Shown piece by piece: positions 18,901 to 25,676 of a stretch of DNA of 26,130 nt (positions are counted from its first letter, which is position 1; each line of letters begins with the position of its first letter). Location of the stretch: contig PAQS01000025.1 of NCBI GenBank assembly GCA_002709385.1, forward strand, positions 1-26,130, written 5' to 3'. The position numbers and the translations under genes were made by a program. The notes beneath the pieces were generated by a model. The model did no database searches, was not told the origin of the DNA, and worked only from the letters and a program-made list of their open reading frames with translations. The DNA comes from Waddliaceae bacterium (GTDB taxonomy: Bacteria > Chlamydiota > Chlamydiia > Chlamydiales > GCA-2709385).

Positions 18901-20043
18901 AATTACTTGTACCTTAAAATCAAAAATCGCTTGTTTGTATTGCTCCTCTCCTAAATTAAAACGAATATAAGCTAAAACATTTCGAAATAAAGTGTTGTTA
19001 GAAAAAGCACTTCTTGTCCAAGCTTCAAGCTGAAACTCTTCATCAAGGCGATAAGGAATCAAAGGAGCATAACAATCATCCGCTGTATATACATATTTTT
19101 CATCCGCACTGCTTAAAACTTTGATTTCTATCATCTTTTCTAAAATTAGCTGATGTTCTAAATCTTTTATGCTAAGTTCAAAGATTTCTACAGGCTTTAG
19201 AAAAGTTTTTTCTAATTTCCATGCTTCTTGATAAGCAGAGTCTACTCCTGTGTTATATATCTTTATAAAAAGATGATCGCCTTCTTTCTTCTCAAACTCG
19301 ATAAGAAAGGCTGTTTCAGTACTTGTACTCCAACTTATAGGTAATAAAAATGTATCCCCTACTTCTATGGATTCTATTTTACGCAAAATTTTTGTAGATA
19401 TAGATCTCGCTTCCTTAATCAAAGCTAGCTCTTTTACCGTGCTTGACACCTTACTACTTAAGACTTTAGACAACTCTTCAGCTTCTTTTAATTTTTCTAA
19501 AAGCCTTGTTTCTTTTTCTCCAAATTCTTTACCAAAAGCTAATTGAAATCCCTCATATAAAAATCTAAATGTCTTTGATGAATCACCAGCTCCTTCTCTT
19601 GTAAACAACCCTCCTTCAGAAAGCTCTTCTAATAAAAGTAAAATCATACGAGGAGAGAGCTCAAAAAGAAGAGAAGGTAACTGACCTACTAACTCAGGTT
19701 TTTTAGAAAGTAACTCCTGAACAAACCAATCATTTCCTGCTAATAAGCCTTCATACAAGTCATTTACGCCAAGATCATGAGTATTCATGTAAAGCTGCAT
19801 TACTTTCTGAGCAAGCTTATAACCTCTACCATTATTCACAAGTAAGCGAAACAAACGCTTAAATCCTTCTTCATGATTATTCGCAATCCAAACCCCACTC
19901 TTTACAAGAGCTTTCATGCAGAGCTGAATATTAGGATTTTCTTGTGGGTTAATGCTAAATAACAATCGATCACTTAAATAATTGCCACCTAACTTAGAAA
20001 GAATCTCTTCTGGATTCGATGAAATGAGGAAATGAAAAGTCAT
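9937..20043 (-). CDS. Giant DUF3638/DUF3645-type protein with SF2/SecA-like ATPase motifs
   Basis: This is a 3368-residue protein. The start is the ATG at 20043, preceded by a perfect AGGAGG six bases away; an in-frame TTG at 20070 has none. Residues 1 to about 2180 are mostly helical and unrecognised. The last third carries an ordered motif set like superfamily-2 helicases and SecA: Walker A QGSGKT (K2215), DEIH Walker B (2418-2421), GYSGT motif III (SGT at 2732-2734), GTDFKL motif V (GTD 2881-2883) and QGGRRLREL motif VI (2907-2915), followed by DYGQ. This layout matches the DUF3638/DUF3645 proteins known from fungi and chlamydia-like bacteria, whose function is unknown. A glutamine/arginine-rich linker lies near 3091-3118, before a final domain of about 250 residues. 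No signal peptide is seen. Base composition looks like its neighbours. ATP-driven remodelling of nucleic acid or protein is inference. Confidence 0.75.
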   Translation of the reverse strand: MTFHFLISSNPEEILSKLGGNYLSDRLLFSINPQENPNIQLCMKALVKSGVWIANNHEEGFKRLFRLLVNNGRGYKLAQKVMQLYMNTHDLGVNDLYEGLLAGNDWFVQELLSKKPELVGQLPSLLFELSPRMILLLLEELSEGGLFTREGAGDSSKTFRFLYEGFQLAFGKEFGEKETRLLEKLKEAEELSKVLSSKVSSTVKELALIKEARSISTKILRKIESIEVGDTFLLPISWSTSTETAFLIEFEKKEGDHLFIKIYNTGVDSAYQEAWKLEKTFLKPVEIFELSIKDLEHQLILEKMIEIKVLSSADEKYVYTADDCYAPLIPYRLDEEFQLEAWTRSAFSNNTLFRNVLAYIRFNLGEEQYKQAIFDFKVQVISFLADAASRGIPIDSHVLPVLKRVLPSLYRSIEKQLLNTKSDVPIEIIEKIERSIKTLIDLEKRISAMVPREHISLVEKRANPAVAVRDSLESYLLHAWHFINHSLAEKKAMLRLRFMQNFRPNASDRDVMLGLLEIEILRVLSGTKELSIYCGGILQRFCQHLLPEDRERLLRRLNVLAKQAVNRTGEASLAVARNSLGNEQLHAAVHGAGDLLFSRLDIESLSRRVLGMTEGVNIEANPNWFTPGERAKRMAESSMGLLHSSVRLIAPMEPYAIAALDGVVRLLVGQEVVVEESNKPKEEISEFDLAFTSPREMLAYLLRTKASLKESSWVSCMYRASQVCLELSREFLDCNLIEGNWVSAPTEKARIFLDRLDEKTANLIIQEMEFLARFLLTHDVYSQKNTSELQSISLGSVLCMIWQIAKKVDERLNDYCINPQIAQRDKRDIERRLGTLSYELDEDFQRITLFLYEQSKGKDPSKMFFSTFSSNATMGGERWKLGMNSAEIQFAKICVPDRYNWQTLEKGNKQELNEIKQYYPGQKTIDLWRHARFLGTKDMPIFFFPLQMIAAALPLTRDGVRLLALDLTKKQKTGLFFERLTSEQGKTICILSWKGGASYVSHYSNNSNFSEVVTGKDLPVGLFWEISDSRKGQENNFIKPIPQNDFPLYSLKKQMPSQTLRCSYDLQKPAYILSLGSLCDYYLSNPELLTKLKHIVFLRISLFSPGLLNEALLKAPFLGKDLIELFDQVIAFSMSKIKAGRSPKEQRRTVAYMLECKQRVLQWLIRQENRFIDIEKEVLRVRRALRYFLNDKEFWKLGLNDILGLSLAESYQVNNEISHNDLLEICSAIIQSSLPNPEDQRISTSVSRPFPGIINSHCMQLFEKHRLAIQKMFLSKKFCLHFCKVCLDLEPGTKGIYFSDRVKITVKEFPLIYVYEPNVGTYLIDLIQKRITFEGCKFQDSIKQKANNSSLSLVARVGRDFYYGADDKGLVRYVVGHGIIEQLWRQKPNGLWYQDHSFQPDDGEYKPEKFKLHVTKNGKRKWVKPSESLSAEEGTKVFKVATSPRELRFAWPIISTMPGTKMLIEDTFEQEKAIRCEAYEYVDEQGNIITFRCEKRRTKNEETSLVWVWEQQPHLYLSSDQTIRFSVNFKNFLVLENSDGKKELFLPFLAFSEHRKSSIWRGYKSNCLCMRIELKQGNPTTNSPEGNAYLAYLSLAYTDSIQGYEQAMHYLKKVFRFEAYSPETIRMLGWILRLHSEKKDFSTHYTAIQIYAVYLLRFNLKNNPASFIDIDREYRVISYTDEAQSWVNWIYKSRKVLDKILSKNVPKYLAARVKLPESLQLEKILHSSELEELGIQTKQEQIELALPDLNQEDFILKIKNYSNQSISINLEKALRYSKKWNWTVQAEQLASLKRKQLQPLTVKGLTWLENFSYNLRVAMKGGEKEQRELFENLLTICTKERTESREKIYALLLLETLIRNKSKALPEELLEWKSQKNLLEELSRPYTPIYSVESELISLGNALFTYLKNVRSTDRVVTVPEELGSIRPLIPVESEEIILPNTFPKRELTFKPNEKDFTLKEFAILYSQHFDFGMRKKSFIHPKKFTCPTNAQFTQEDLEHLNEDYYLGAQQNQERLRPQLQDSSGRTLNKLKLSLGDLVKEDEQRLGILKEEIKKIASRVPEDPKEKLLWEIQILSKQRKKITYSEVIALFLQGDLNEYKRLTALRNFNEIQELFQLTGTCLLLERRLEHGMQILNLLNSIEENSLNEQALERIGIALATQQAISMELNGEALIVFQHQLKLYLREDQIQGLSAIMQRLQKGQSVLTQKIQGSGKTLVYGHLLALMKADGYHLSVHVPPTPLFETAVYDMQDLSEGVFGQKERSISFNDHPEFFTESYLTRVLNTLKRAIINRDYVTVKGETLSSMKAKYAKVNLLQNEEYKKELEYRKLIQMLSKEKNFTLSIHDIQILRPFLASQDLRLLKNGYLKKDLLESLCSNLEKIAEQIHLNLREGKQERANVVLGQILDLFEQRGLFTFDEIHQKLDDTKELNMPYGKISPPEKDQANLLARVIILAINAKDNKGNLLLKLRENKQAQQSEEEYEAMCKYIIRNLLVPEWYFPLGLREKNTEEKVVIERLQALRHYLTDKKALAPEFVNDLYRKDPARSQLVILLRLLFAEGWLKERLAQRVFEHHGLNDLDIERPRVSVPFVANNKAAPNSEFSDSIIMVLNSLISYSVQGVTKSQAKNIVKWQRAAAIKEYNIRESMDHSFLLQNTNIVKDFYKETGIDLFSIDIENRQEIQKLCKNIDKSLNLLFQYVIEKEFARVEVFDKQVTVNGQNLFSMGKAAVGYSGTLDNPYMAPLGTAFLPEAGTNGRTIDLFIRENDEVFVITSEMKSIFHQLISKHPKKEQIQAIIDSGNHFCGISGRDVASHICDEIKVNQLPYEGVLFFNEVNGLLYFMEKVKKQETKLTGSSHKVIVEETGFPMNRLFIYYDQDHITGTDFKLRSDAIGVLTISEHNMDFDLIQGGRRLRELDYGQRLVFSVAKGALPSIESSIGKRLNREISIKDLSLFVYQKSIQKQKESNLNLCMQKLEETCQKAISTVSYQNTEDKRHIWNELGSFFVRDTVIDLYRQYAQEKKEVHMSEFLFSLSSKMCERLSAALPESIMQKVTEIHKETIEDALPGLAAFIPVNIDFSDTNSALPSNHNRNAVSTQQRVSQQEQQRVAQVQQQRRQAKVVTDDRDKGEIVSFEDFGEKTFLSPSFSREIVPIALNQGKKQKVQLWRLSDALISEFTLDKSIQVPYFSKNLLVSSRFASFWDGRIDIVSDWQKPTFQFLLIQDEKEWRLVFCSHDDAREFERVLSDPSCQLPKNRKMILIRSSLRPLTPCDVNYLAIPEVRHLLVQAMFISRQMSQKLNSDEWSNELEQWMKETDDRKVYRDFYEHILSYDMPLFYEYSKVHQILHADDELVSDSIEEEPEFYQVKVID

Positions 20044-20056
20044 AAATTGCCTCCTG

Positions 20057-20079
20057 AAAGATTTTAACAAAAAATCTTT
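20057..20079 (-). promoter_or_regulatory. AT-rich hairpin directly upstream of the giant gene's ribosome site
   Basis: On the minus strand, AAAGATTTT and AAAATCTTT form a perfect 9-bp inverted repeat with a 5-base loop. The repeat ends one base before the AGGAGG of the giant gene (plus-strand 20050-20055). It could be a weak leader hairpin modulating translation or a protein-binding site. The pairing is all but one A-U, so stability is low. The gap 20044-20151 shows no strong terminator, so read-through from the Sel1 gene into the giant gene is possible. Confidence 0.45.
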
Positions 20080-20151
20080 ACAGAAAGCAATTAAAACAAA
20101 AAAACTTTTTACTACTTAATTAACTAAATATAAAGAAGCTTCTATTGCTTT

Positions 20152-21501
20152 TTATTTAAGCAAATTTAAAGCTCTTATTGCTTGGTTACTTCCTTGCGAG
20201 GCCGCTTTTTCGTACCAAAAAATTGCCTGCTTAATATCGATACTCATTCCATTTCCGTAATGATAGAATCTAGCAAGGTTGTATTGTCCATATACATCGC
20301 CTCGTTCAGCTGCTTGTTGATACCACTTCCGGGCTTCAGCATAACTTTGTTCTACTCCCTTACCTAGTTCATACATATAGCCCATGTTATTAAAAGCTCT
20401 GGCTTCTCCCATTTTGGCTGCTTTCTCAAACAACTCAAGAGCTTTCGCATAGTCCTTGTTGACTCCCCAACCATTTTGGTACAACCAGCCTAAGTTGTTC
20501 ATAGCCAAAGGAAAGCCTTGCTCTGCTGCTACTTGATACCACTGGGCTGCTTTTTTATAATCTTGTCTTACGCCTCTCCCATTTTCGTACATCCATCCGA
20601 GGTTGATTTGTGCGGGAATATTACCATGCTCGGCCGCTTGTCCGTACCAATATACAGCCTTATTTTCATCTTTTTCTACACCTAAGCCGTGGTGATAAAG
20701 AACACCTAAGTTATTTTCTGCTGGAGCAAACTGTTGTTCTGCTGCTTTACGATACCAGTACAAGGCTTGACCAAAGTTTTTTTCTACTCCCCAGCCATTT
20801 TGGTACATCCATCCTAAGTTTGTTTGTCCATGGGCATTTCCAACTTCAGCAGCTTTGCGGTACCATTCGATAGCTAAAGAAACATCTTGATCAACTCCCC
20901 AGCCTCGAAAATACATCCAGCCTAAGTTATTCATTGCAACGGGAAGAGATTGCTCTGCGGCCTTACGATACAGTTCTGCTGCTTTATCTAGGTCTTGCGG
21001 AACCCCAAGTCCTCTCTGGTAAATTTGTCCTAAATTATTTTGAGCTTCTGCGACACCTTTCTCAGCTGCTAATCCATACCAGTAACGCGCTTTTTCGTAG
21101 TCAACTTGTTCTCCATAACCAAAGAAAAAGCGATCTCCGATCATAGCTAGTTCGTACGGCTCCATATGCTCAGGGTTTTGCTCTCGTATGCTTGGGCGAG
21201 TGATCTCAACAATATAGCCTGGGCTTGGTAAATCAGGATTTGTACCTTCTACAGGCTCTACAAGGAGAAGTCCATTTTCCATCACTTCAATCACAGTCCA
21301 TTCCCCCTCCATTGGAACAAAACCTTCCTCTGGAAGCATGAAACCGATTTTTACCTCGTCTCCTACTTGAACATCTTCTTCCTCAGAAACCTCTACAATC
21401 ACTTGCTTTTCGGAAGCAACATCTTGTACTTCACCTCGAACTTCCTTGGCCCCTACAAGATTTGTTATAAAAAGCATTAATACTAATACATATTTAATCA
21501 T
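20152..21501 (-). CDS. Exported Sel1-repeat protein, nine repeats
   Basis: This 449-residue protein starts with a signal peptide (about 1-18, hydrophobic VLVLMLFITNLVG ending near AKE). A beta-rich acidic segment follows at about 20-105. Nine 36-residue Sel1-like repeats run from 115 to 438 with the pattern NNLGxxYxxGxGVxxDxxKAxxWYxKAAExG. Repeats 3, 4, 6 and 7 are the most alike. Sel1 repeats form a solenoid scaffold for protein binding and are common in exported proteins of intracellular bacteria. Its ATG lies inside the end of the PASTA gene (8-base overlap, start and stop in ATGATTAA), so translation is probably coupled and the two products likely act together in the periplasm or outside. 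The partner or target cannot be told from sequence. Confidence 0.9.
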   Translation of the reverse strand: MIKYVLVLMLFITNLVGAKEVRGEVQDVASEKQVIVEVSEEEDVQVGDEVKIGFMLPEEGFVPMEGEWTVIEVMENGLLLVEPVEGTNPDLPSPGYIVEITRPSIREQNPEHMEPYELAMIGDRFFFGYGEQVDYEKARYWYGLAAEKGVAEAQNNLGQIYQRGLGVPQDLDKAAELYRKAAEQSLPVAMNNLGWMYFRGWGVDQDVSLAIEWYRKAAEVGNAHGQTNLGWMYQNGWGVEKNFGQALYWYRKAAEQQFAPAENNLGVLYHHGLGVEKDENKAVYWYGQAAEHGNIPAQINLGWMYENGRGVRQDYKKAAQWYQVAAEQGFPLAMNNLGWLYQNGWGVNKDYAKALELFEKAAKMGEARAFNNMGYMYELGKGVEQSYAEARKWYQQAAERGDVYGQYNLARFYHYGNGMSIDIKQAIFWYEKAASQGSNQAIRALNLLK

Positions 21502-24400
21502 TGCTTATGGTTCCTTCTTCTCGATCTTCCAACCAAGGAACAAGAAAAAATGCGGTGATGTCCATGAGAGCGACAACCCCTTTCACATGTTTTTCATTAT
21601 CCCATTCTAACTTGTTGATTCCATCAACGAATTGTCCTAAAACCCCTTTCACTATTTCACTTGCCCAAGGTCTAGTATCTATCCATTTAGCCCATTGAGG
21701 GCCTAATCGATAGTAATGATAAGCTAAAAGAGTTCCTGCGTCATTCGTGTACATTCCACGGTCACGAAATGTGCGTAATGCTCCCAATTCCTTCCCTTGC
21801 CAGGTGTCAAACACTGCTGTTGCAATGAAGCAATCTAAGAACATGATTGTATTTTGAAAAAGTTTGAGGTTTCCTTCTTTCATATGTCGAGGCCAACCTT
21901 CTGTGATGGGGCCTGCGTGATAAGAGATATAGGTATCTCCTTCTTTTCCTTCTTCTGAAAAAGTGCCGGTATCATCCATGATTCTTAGAAGAGAAAAAGG
22001 CGAAGAGTCAAAATTTGTACTGTCTTTCGGATAATCTTTTCTGAATAATTTATAGTCGCTATAAGTGCGCACAACCTCATAAAGAAGCGATCCATTCAAT
22101 TGAAGTTCTTTTCCTGATTTACGATCTCTCATCTCTAAATCTAGTGGTAAAGAAAAGCGCCGTCCTTCACGGAAAGATTCAATGGGAAAACTACTATTTG
22201 CTGCATCTGATACAAAAATAAAAACAAGTTGTTCTCCTGCTACCCAAACCGTATTCATAACGGACATTTTGGAGACCAAATCTTTATATTTTTGTCCTTT
22301 TACTAAATTACGTGGTAAACGGGGAAAGTAGTTCCGACAGACCACAAAAAAGCCATCCAACTCTCCATTAATCACAGCCCCTTTTTCTTCTTTATTTTCT
22401 CTACGAACAGATCTTTTTCCTTCTTCGTTTCCTTGATAAACCCAAATAGTAACTTCAGGGCTCATCTGTGTAAGCTCTACACCCGGAAGTGGATCCTGTT
22501 CATAAACGACAAACTGATCTTCTTCCTTCTCCGGTTTTTTTCCTATTCGAATAGAAACCTTAAAACCAGCTTCTTTCAATCGATCAAAAGCATCTGTACT
22601 AGAAAGACCACGTACTTTAGGTACTTTGAGGCGGTAACGATGACTTTGATAAACAAAAAGCGAAACATCTGCTCCACGATCTAAACGTGTATTTGCAGGA
22701 GGACTTACTCTCTGCACTCTCCCCTCTTGCGAAGGTTTAGGAGCTGGGTCCCCTGGTTTAACATGAACTCGATAACCTTGATCTTCTAAAGTTTGTTTAG
22801 CCTGAGCTGCTGTTAATTCTGCAAGATCAGGAACTCGAAGAATTTCAAAATAAGGACCATATAAACGCACTTTTACAGAAGTTTCACTACGATACGGTGT
22901 TCCCGCCTCAGGCTCTTGACGTTCTATTTTATGAGCTAGTTCACGACTCGGAGCTCTTTGTCCCGCTATCACAATCAACTGTATTCTTTCTCGATGTGCT
23001 TTAGCTCGTGCTTCATTAAGACTCAACCCCTTAAAATTAGGCATTTTGTTTACGTTTTCATAAGCACCGTAAACGTATAACTGAACTGTAGCTCCACGAA
23101 AGATGTAAGTTCCTGGCATCGGACTTTGTCTCACAACCAAGTGAGCTTCTTGTTTAGAAGGAGCTAAACCTTCATCTCGCTCTTCTAGAATAAGCCCTAA
23201 ACGATCCAAGCGAGCCTGTGCTTTCTCAATAGTCAAACCATATAACTTAGGTACTTCAACACGCATAGGGCGAGCATACTCTTCTCTTGCAAGAGCCAAA
23301 CACTTATCCATACGCTCTTTAGATAAAGAAAAAGCCTGCATATACCCTTGCATAAACTCTAATGTAGAGTTAAGAGAACGTGATTGCTCTAAAAGCTGCT
23401 GAATTTCAGGATTTTCAATAGACTCTACCCAGAAATTACTATAGATAGAAAGGCGAGTATGCCCTCTTTCTTCAAGAGGTTTTAAGTCTTTTCGAGCATG
23501 ACGTAAATCACTTTCATGCTCTAAGAGAGCTGAACGAGAGGTTTTATGATAACCTTCAATACGCTGCATTAATGCATGATGTTGAGCAAGCATATCTGCA
23601 GATTCCGCATGCTCTTCGCGCATACCTTCTAAACGTTTTCGCAGAGTCTTTCCAAGTTGCTCAGCTCTCTCTTGTAACTGATCTGCAGCCTCTTGCTTAG
23701 GCTGAGCAGCAGCGAGTTCTACTAAAGCAGCCGCCTGTGCAAATCTAAGCTCTTCCAGATTCTTTTTTAGACCAGCTTGTGCTTGATGGAACTCTTCCAA
23801 GTCACCATACCAAGTCTCAATCTTCTGAAAAAGGTCTTTTACTTTTTCACTTCGCTCGTTAACACTAGAGAAAATTTTTCGTGCTTGGTTATTAGTTGCC
23901 AAGCCCTCTTGTTCAATATCCTCCAGCACCTCCATGAGTTCATCTCGTTCTCTAACTGTTTGAGATCGAGACATCTCATCCTTGCGAGCACAAGAACTTT
24001 TAGCAAGCCCCGCATTTTTCTCTGCTAGAGACGCAATTTTTACCCCAGATTCAGATACAAAATTTGTATAGTTATTTGCTGTCTCTACCCTTCGAATCAA
24101 ATCATCTCGATCTAAATTCAAACGCTCCAACTGATTATTTAAATTACTAAGTGCAAACTGTGTTCCCTTTTCTAAATTAACTAATTTAGTTAAGTAAACA
24201 TTGATTTGCTTGCAGCGACTTTGTACTTCTTCGGATAGCTTACCCATGTCGCTAGCCATAACACGCATTCGCTCAATTTGTTCTTGCTCAAGAGTAGCTT
24301 TGTTATCAACTAATACAATTTCTTCAGAAAACGTATTATTGAAAAACAATACAAAAGTAAATGATAGACTGACAACCCATTGAAGCAATATTCGAGGCAT
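21494..24400 (-). CDS. Exported coiled-coil protein with four PASTA domains and a CFI-box C-terminus
   Basis: This is a 968-residue protein with a signal peptide (about 1-25, core VVSLSFTFVLFF). Residues 35-375 are long charged helices, probably a coiled coil. Four PASTA domains follow at about 381-445, 451-515, 521-585 and 591-656. PASTA domains bind peptidoglycan fragments or beta-lactams in some proteins and act as spacers in others. There is no kinase or penicillin-binding domain. The C-terminal part (680-968) includes CFIATA (857-862), then LRTFRD, YYRLGPQWA and a helical tail. This matches what I recall as the CFI-box C-terminal domain, of unknown function; here the downstream YG is replaced by VF. 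It overlaps the Sel1 gene start by 8 bases, forming an operon. The ATG was kept because it gives the signal peptide; the ribosome site (GAAG) is weak. Confidence 0.85.
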   Translation of the reverse strand: MPRILLQWVVSLSFTFVLFFNNTFSEEIVLVDNKATLEQEQIERMRVMASDMGKLSEEVQSRCKQINVYLTKLVNLEKGTQFALSNLNNQLERLNLDRDDLIRRVETANNYTNFVSESGVKIASLAEKNAGLAKSSCARKDEMSRSQTVRERDELMEVLEDIEQEGLATNNQARKIFSSVNERSEKVKDLFQKIETWYGDLEEFHQAQAGLKKNLEELRFAQAAALVELAAAQPKQEAADQLQERAEQLGKTLRKRLEGMREEHAESADMLAQHHALMQRIEGYHKTSRSALLEHESDLRHARKDLKPLEERGHTRLSIYSNFWVESIENPEIQQLLEQSRSLNSTLEFMQGYMQAFSLSKERMDKCLALAREEYARPMRVEVPKLYGLTIEKAQARLDRLGLILEERDEGLAPSKQEAHLVVRQSPMPGTYIFRGATVQLYVYGAYENVNKMPNFKGLSLNEARAKAHRERIQLIVIAGQRAPSRELAHKIERQEPEAGTPYRSETSVKVRLYGPYFEILRVPDLAELTAAQAKQTLEDQGYRVHVKPGDPAPKPSQEGRVQRVSPPANTRLDRGADVSLFVYQSHRYRLKVPKVRGLSSTDAFDRLKEAGFKVSIRIGKKPEKEEDQFVVYEQDPLPGVELTQMSPEVTIWVYQGNEEGKRSVRRENKEEKGAVINGELDGFFVVCRNYFPRLPRNLVKGQKYKDLVSKMSVMNTVWVAGEQLVFIFVSDAANSSFPIESFREGRRFSLPLDLEMRDRKSGKELQLNGSLLYEVVRTYSDYKLFRKDYPKDSTNFDSSPFSLLRIMDDTGTFSEEGKEGDTYISYHAGPITEGWPRHMKEGNLKLFQNTIMFLDCFIATAVFDTWQGKELGALRTFRDRGMYTNDAGTLLAYHYYRLGPQWAKWIDTRPWASEIVKGVLGQFVDGINKLEWDNEKHVKGVVALMDITAFFLVPWLEDREEGTISND

Positions 24401-24437
24401 AGCTTCGCAAGTTCCCTAATAAATTCTTCTTAGTTCC

Positions 24438-24466
24438 CCTATAAACGAATACTTTTCCAGATACAA
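24438..24466 (-). promoter_or_regulatory. Candidate promoter of the PASTA-Sel1 operon
   Basis: On the minus strand, TTGTAT (24461-24466) and TATAGG (24438-24443) are 17 bp apart. They lie 38 bp before the ATG of the PASTA gene, giving a short leader. The consensus match is moderate and was made by eye. Confidence 0.4.
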
Positions 24467-24557
24467 GAACTACAAAAATAAGCATTAGTAAATACATCGC
24501 AAGAAACTAATAATCAATTTCACCAGTATTTATTAATTAAATCGATAAATTAATTTC

Positions 24558-24586
24558 TTGAATTTACATCTCTAACCTTTTATGGA
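24558..24586 (+). promoter_or_regulatory. Candidate promoter of the zinc-ribbon gene
   Basis: TTGAAT (24558-24563) and TATGGA (24581-24586) are 17 bp apart and 50 bp before the ATG at 24637. The -10 match is poor beyond TAT. This 236-bp divergent region otherwise shows only AT-rich sequence. Confidence 0.3.
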
Positions 24587-24636
24587 TAAGAACAGATTCA
24601 GGAAGAGCAGATTGCCCAGCTAGGAGAAAGCAAAAG

Positions 24637-25659
24637 ATGAGTAATTCACGATGCCGCCGTTGTGGTTTGGAAGTGGAAGCAAGTAAGAAAAAGTGTTCAC
24701 GTTGTGGAGCTCGTTACTCACGTATCACCTTTCCTCGCATTCTTATTCTCTTGATTATAGGTATGACAGCTTACAATACTTGGTCATTTTATGAAGCACA
24801 CAACGCAATTGTACAAGAGCCCCATACAACGAAAGCTTTAAGTCAAAATGATAAAAGCGAGTACCTGATTATCGAGAGAAATGATCGAAGTTTAGAAGAT
24901 CATACGAGGATGGTATACAAGATTTTAATCAATGAAAACACTCCACCTAGTCGTGAAGAGCTTGAAAGAAACCTTCGTTCTATCTGGGCTCAAGAAAACA
25001 TGAATTGGGATGAAGCTGTAATGTTTGCCTACTTACCAGGTATGGATTTGAATGGCCACGCTTACTTGTTCGCTCGGTTTGAAGGAGAAGAGCTTGCTGC
25101 ATGGAAAATACAAAGTAAAGCTGACGAGTACATTACCCGTGCAAATACGGTAACGACGAATAGTTTTAGTGGAAAAAGACTTCCTCGAGACTATCTTTTA
25201 CTTGTCCGCAGCAGTGAAATGGGTGCTGGAGAATTACGTGTAGACATCAAAACAAACTTCCCTGATCAAACACGTCTACTTGTTTACGGCCGCCGACCTT
25301 ACACACAAGAAAACAGTGATGAAGAAAGAAATGGATTACTTTTTCAAGACACAGTCGTTGTAGACAGCGGCAGCGCTAGTTTATATGTTGATATTGACGA
25401 CTCTGTTTGGTTTCAAGAGCATGAAGCAAATGTTGCAGCTTTCAATGATCCAGGTATTTTCTCGTCAGTTGCTGAAATTTCTTCTGAAATTATTGTAGGA
25501 GCTTTTTTCTCTCCTATTCGCGATCAACCGCAAGAGGTTTTAGAGCAAGTGGGTGCTCGTGGAGAATATATTCGTGGAGACGGAGCGAAGCAGTCGGGTG
25601 ACCTTACAACTTATAGAACTGACACTCACATAGAAATGCCAACGAATCAATTTATCTAA
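24637..25659 (+). CDS. Membrane-anchored zinc-ribbon protein of unknown function
   Basis: This is a 340-residue protein. The N-terminus is a zinc ribbon with two CxxC pairs (C6/C9 and C20/C23), followed by a basic stretch and one membrane helix (about 33-50). The remainder (about 50-340) is hydrophilic and beta-rich. The arrangement suggests a cytoplasmic zinc knuckle and an outer or periplasmic domain, or a tail-in form; I cannot decide. An AGGAGA ribosome site lies 10 bases before the ATG. The gene is divergent from the PASTA-Sel1 operon and might share regulation with it. I do not recognise the large domain. The CxxCG/CxxCG form is typical of zinc ribbons at the start of uncharacterised membrane proteins. 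Confidence 0.75.
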   Translation: MSNSRCRRCGLEVEASKKKCSRCGARYSRITFPRILILLIIGMTAYNTWSFYEAHNAIVQEPHTTKALSQNDKSEYLIIERNDRSLEDHTRMVYKILINENTPPSREELERNLRSIWAQENMNWDEAVMFAYLPGMDLNGHAYLFARFEGEELAAWKIQSKADEYITRANTVTTNSFSGKRLPRDYLLLVRSSEMGAGELRVDIKTNFPDQTRLLVYGRRPYTQENSDEERNGLLFQDTVVVDSGSASLYVDIDDSVWFQEHEANVAAFNDPGIFSSVAEISSEIIVGAFFSPIRDQPQEVLEQVGARGEYIRGDGAKQSGDLTTYRTDTHIEMPTNQFI

Positions 25660-25676
25660 ATCGAAAATTAAAGTTT

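Noticed and set aside
9937-20043. Giant protein as SecA or as a type I restriction or toxin protein
   Set aside because: Motif order fits SF2/SecA-like ATPases, but no SecA cross-linking or zinc-tail region is seen, and there are no nuclease, methylase, toxin-repeat or export motifs.
20044-20070. Longer N-terminus of the giant protein from a TTG at 20070
   Set aside because: The AGGAGG site fits the ATG at 20043 exactly, and the TTG has no ribosome site and lies inside the inverted repeat.
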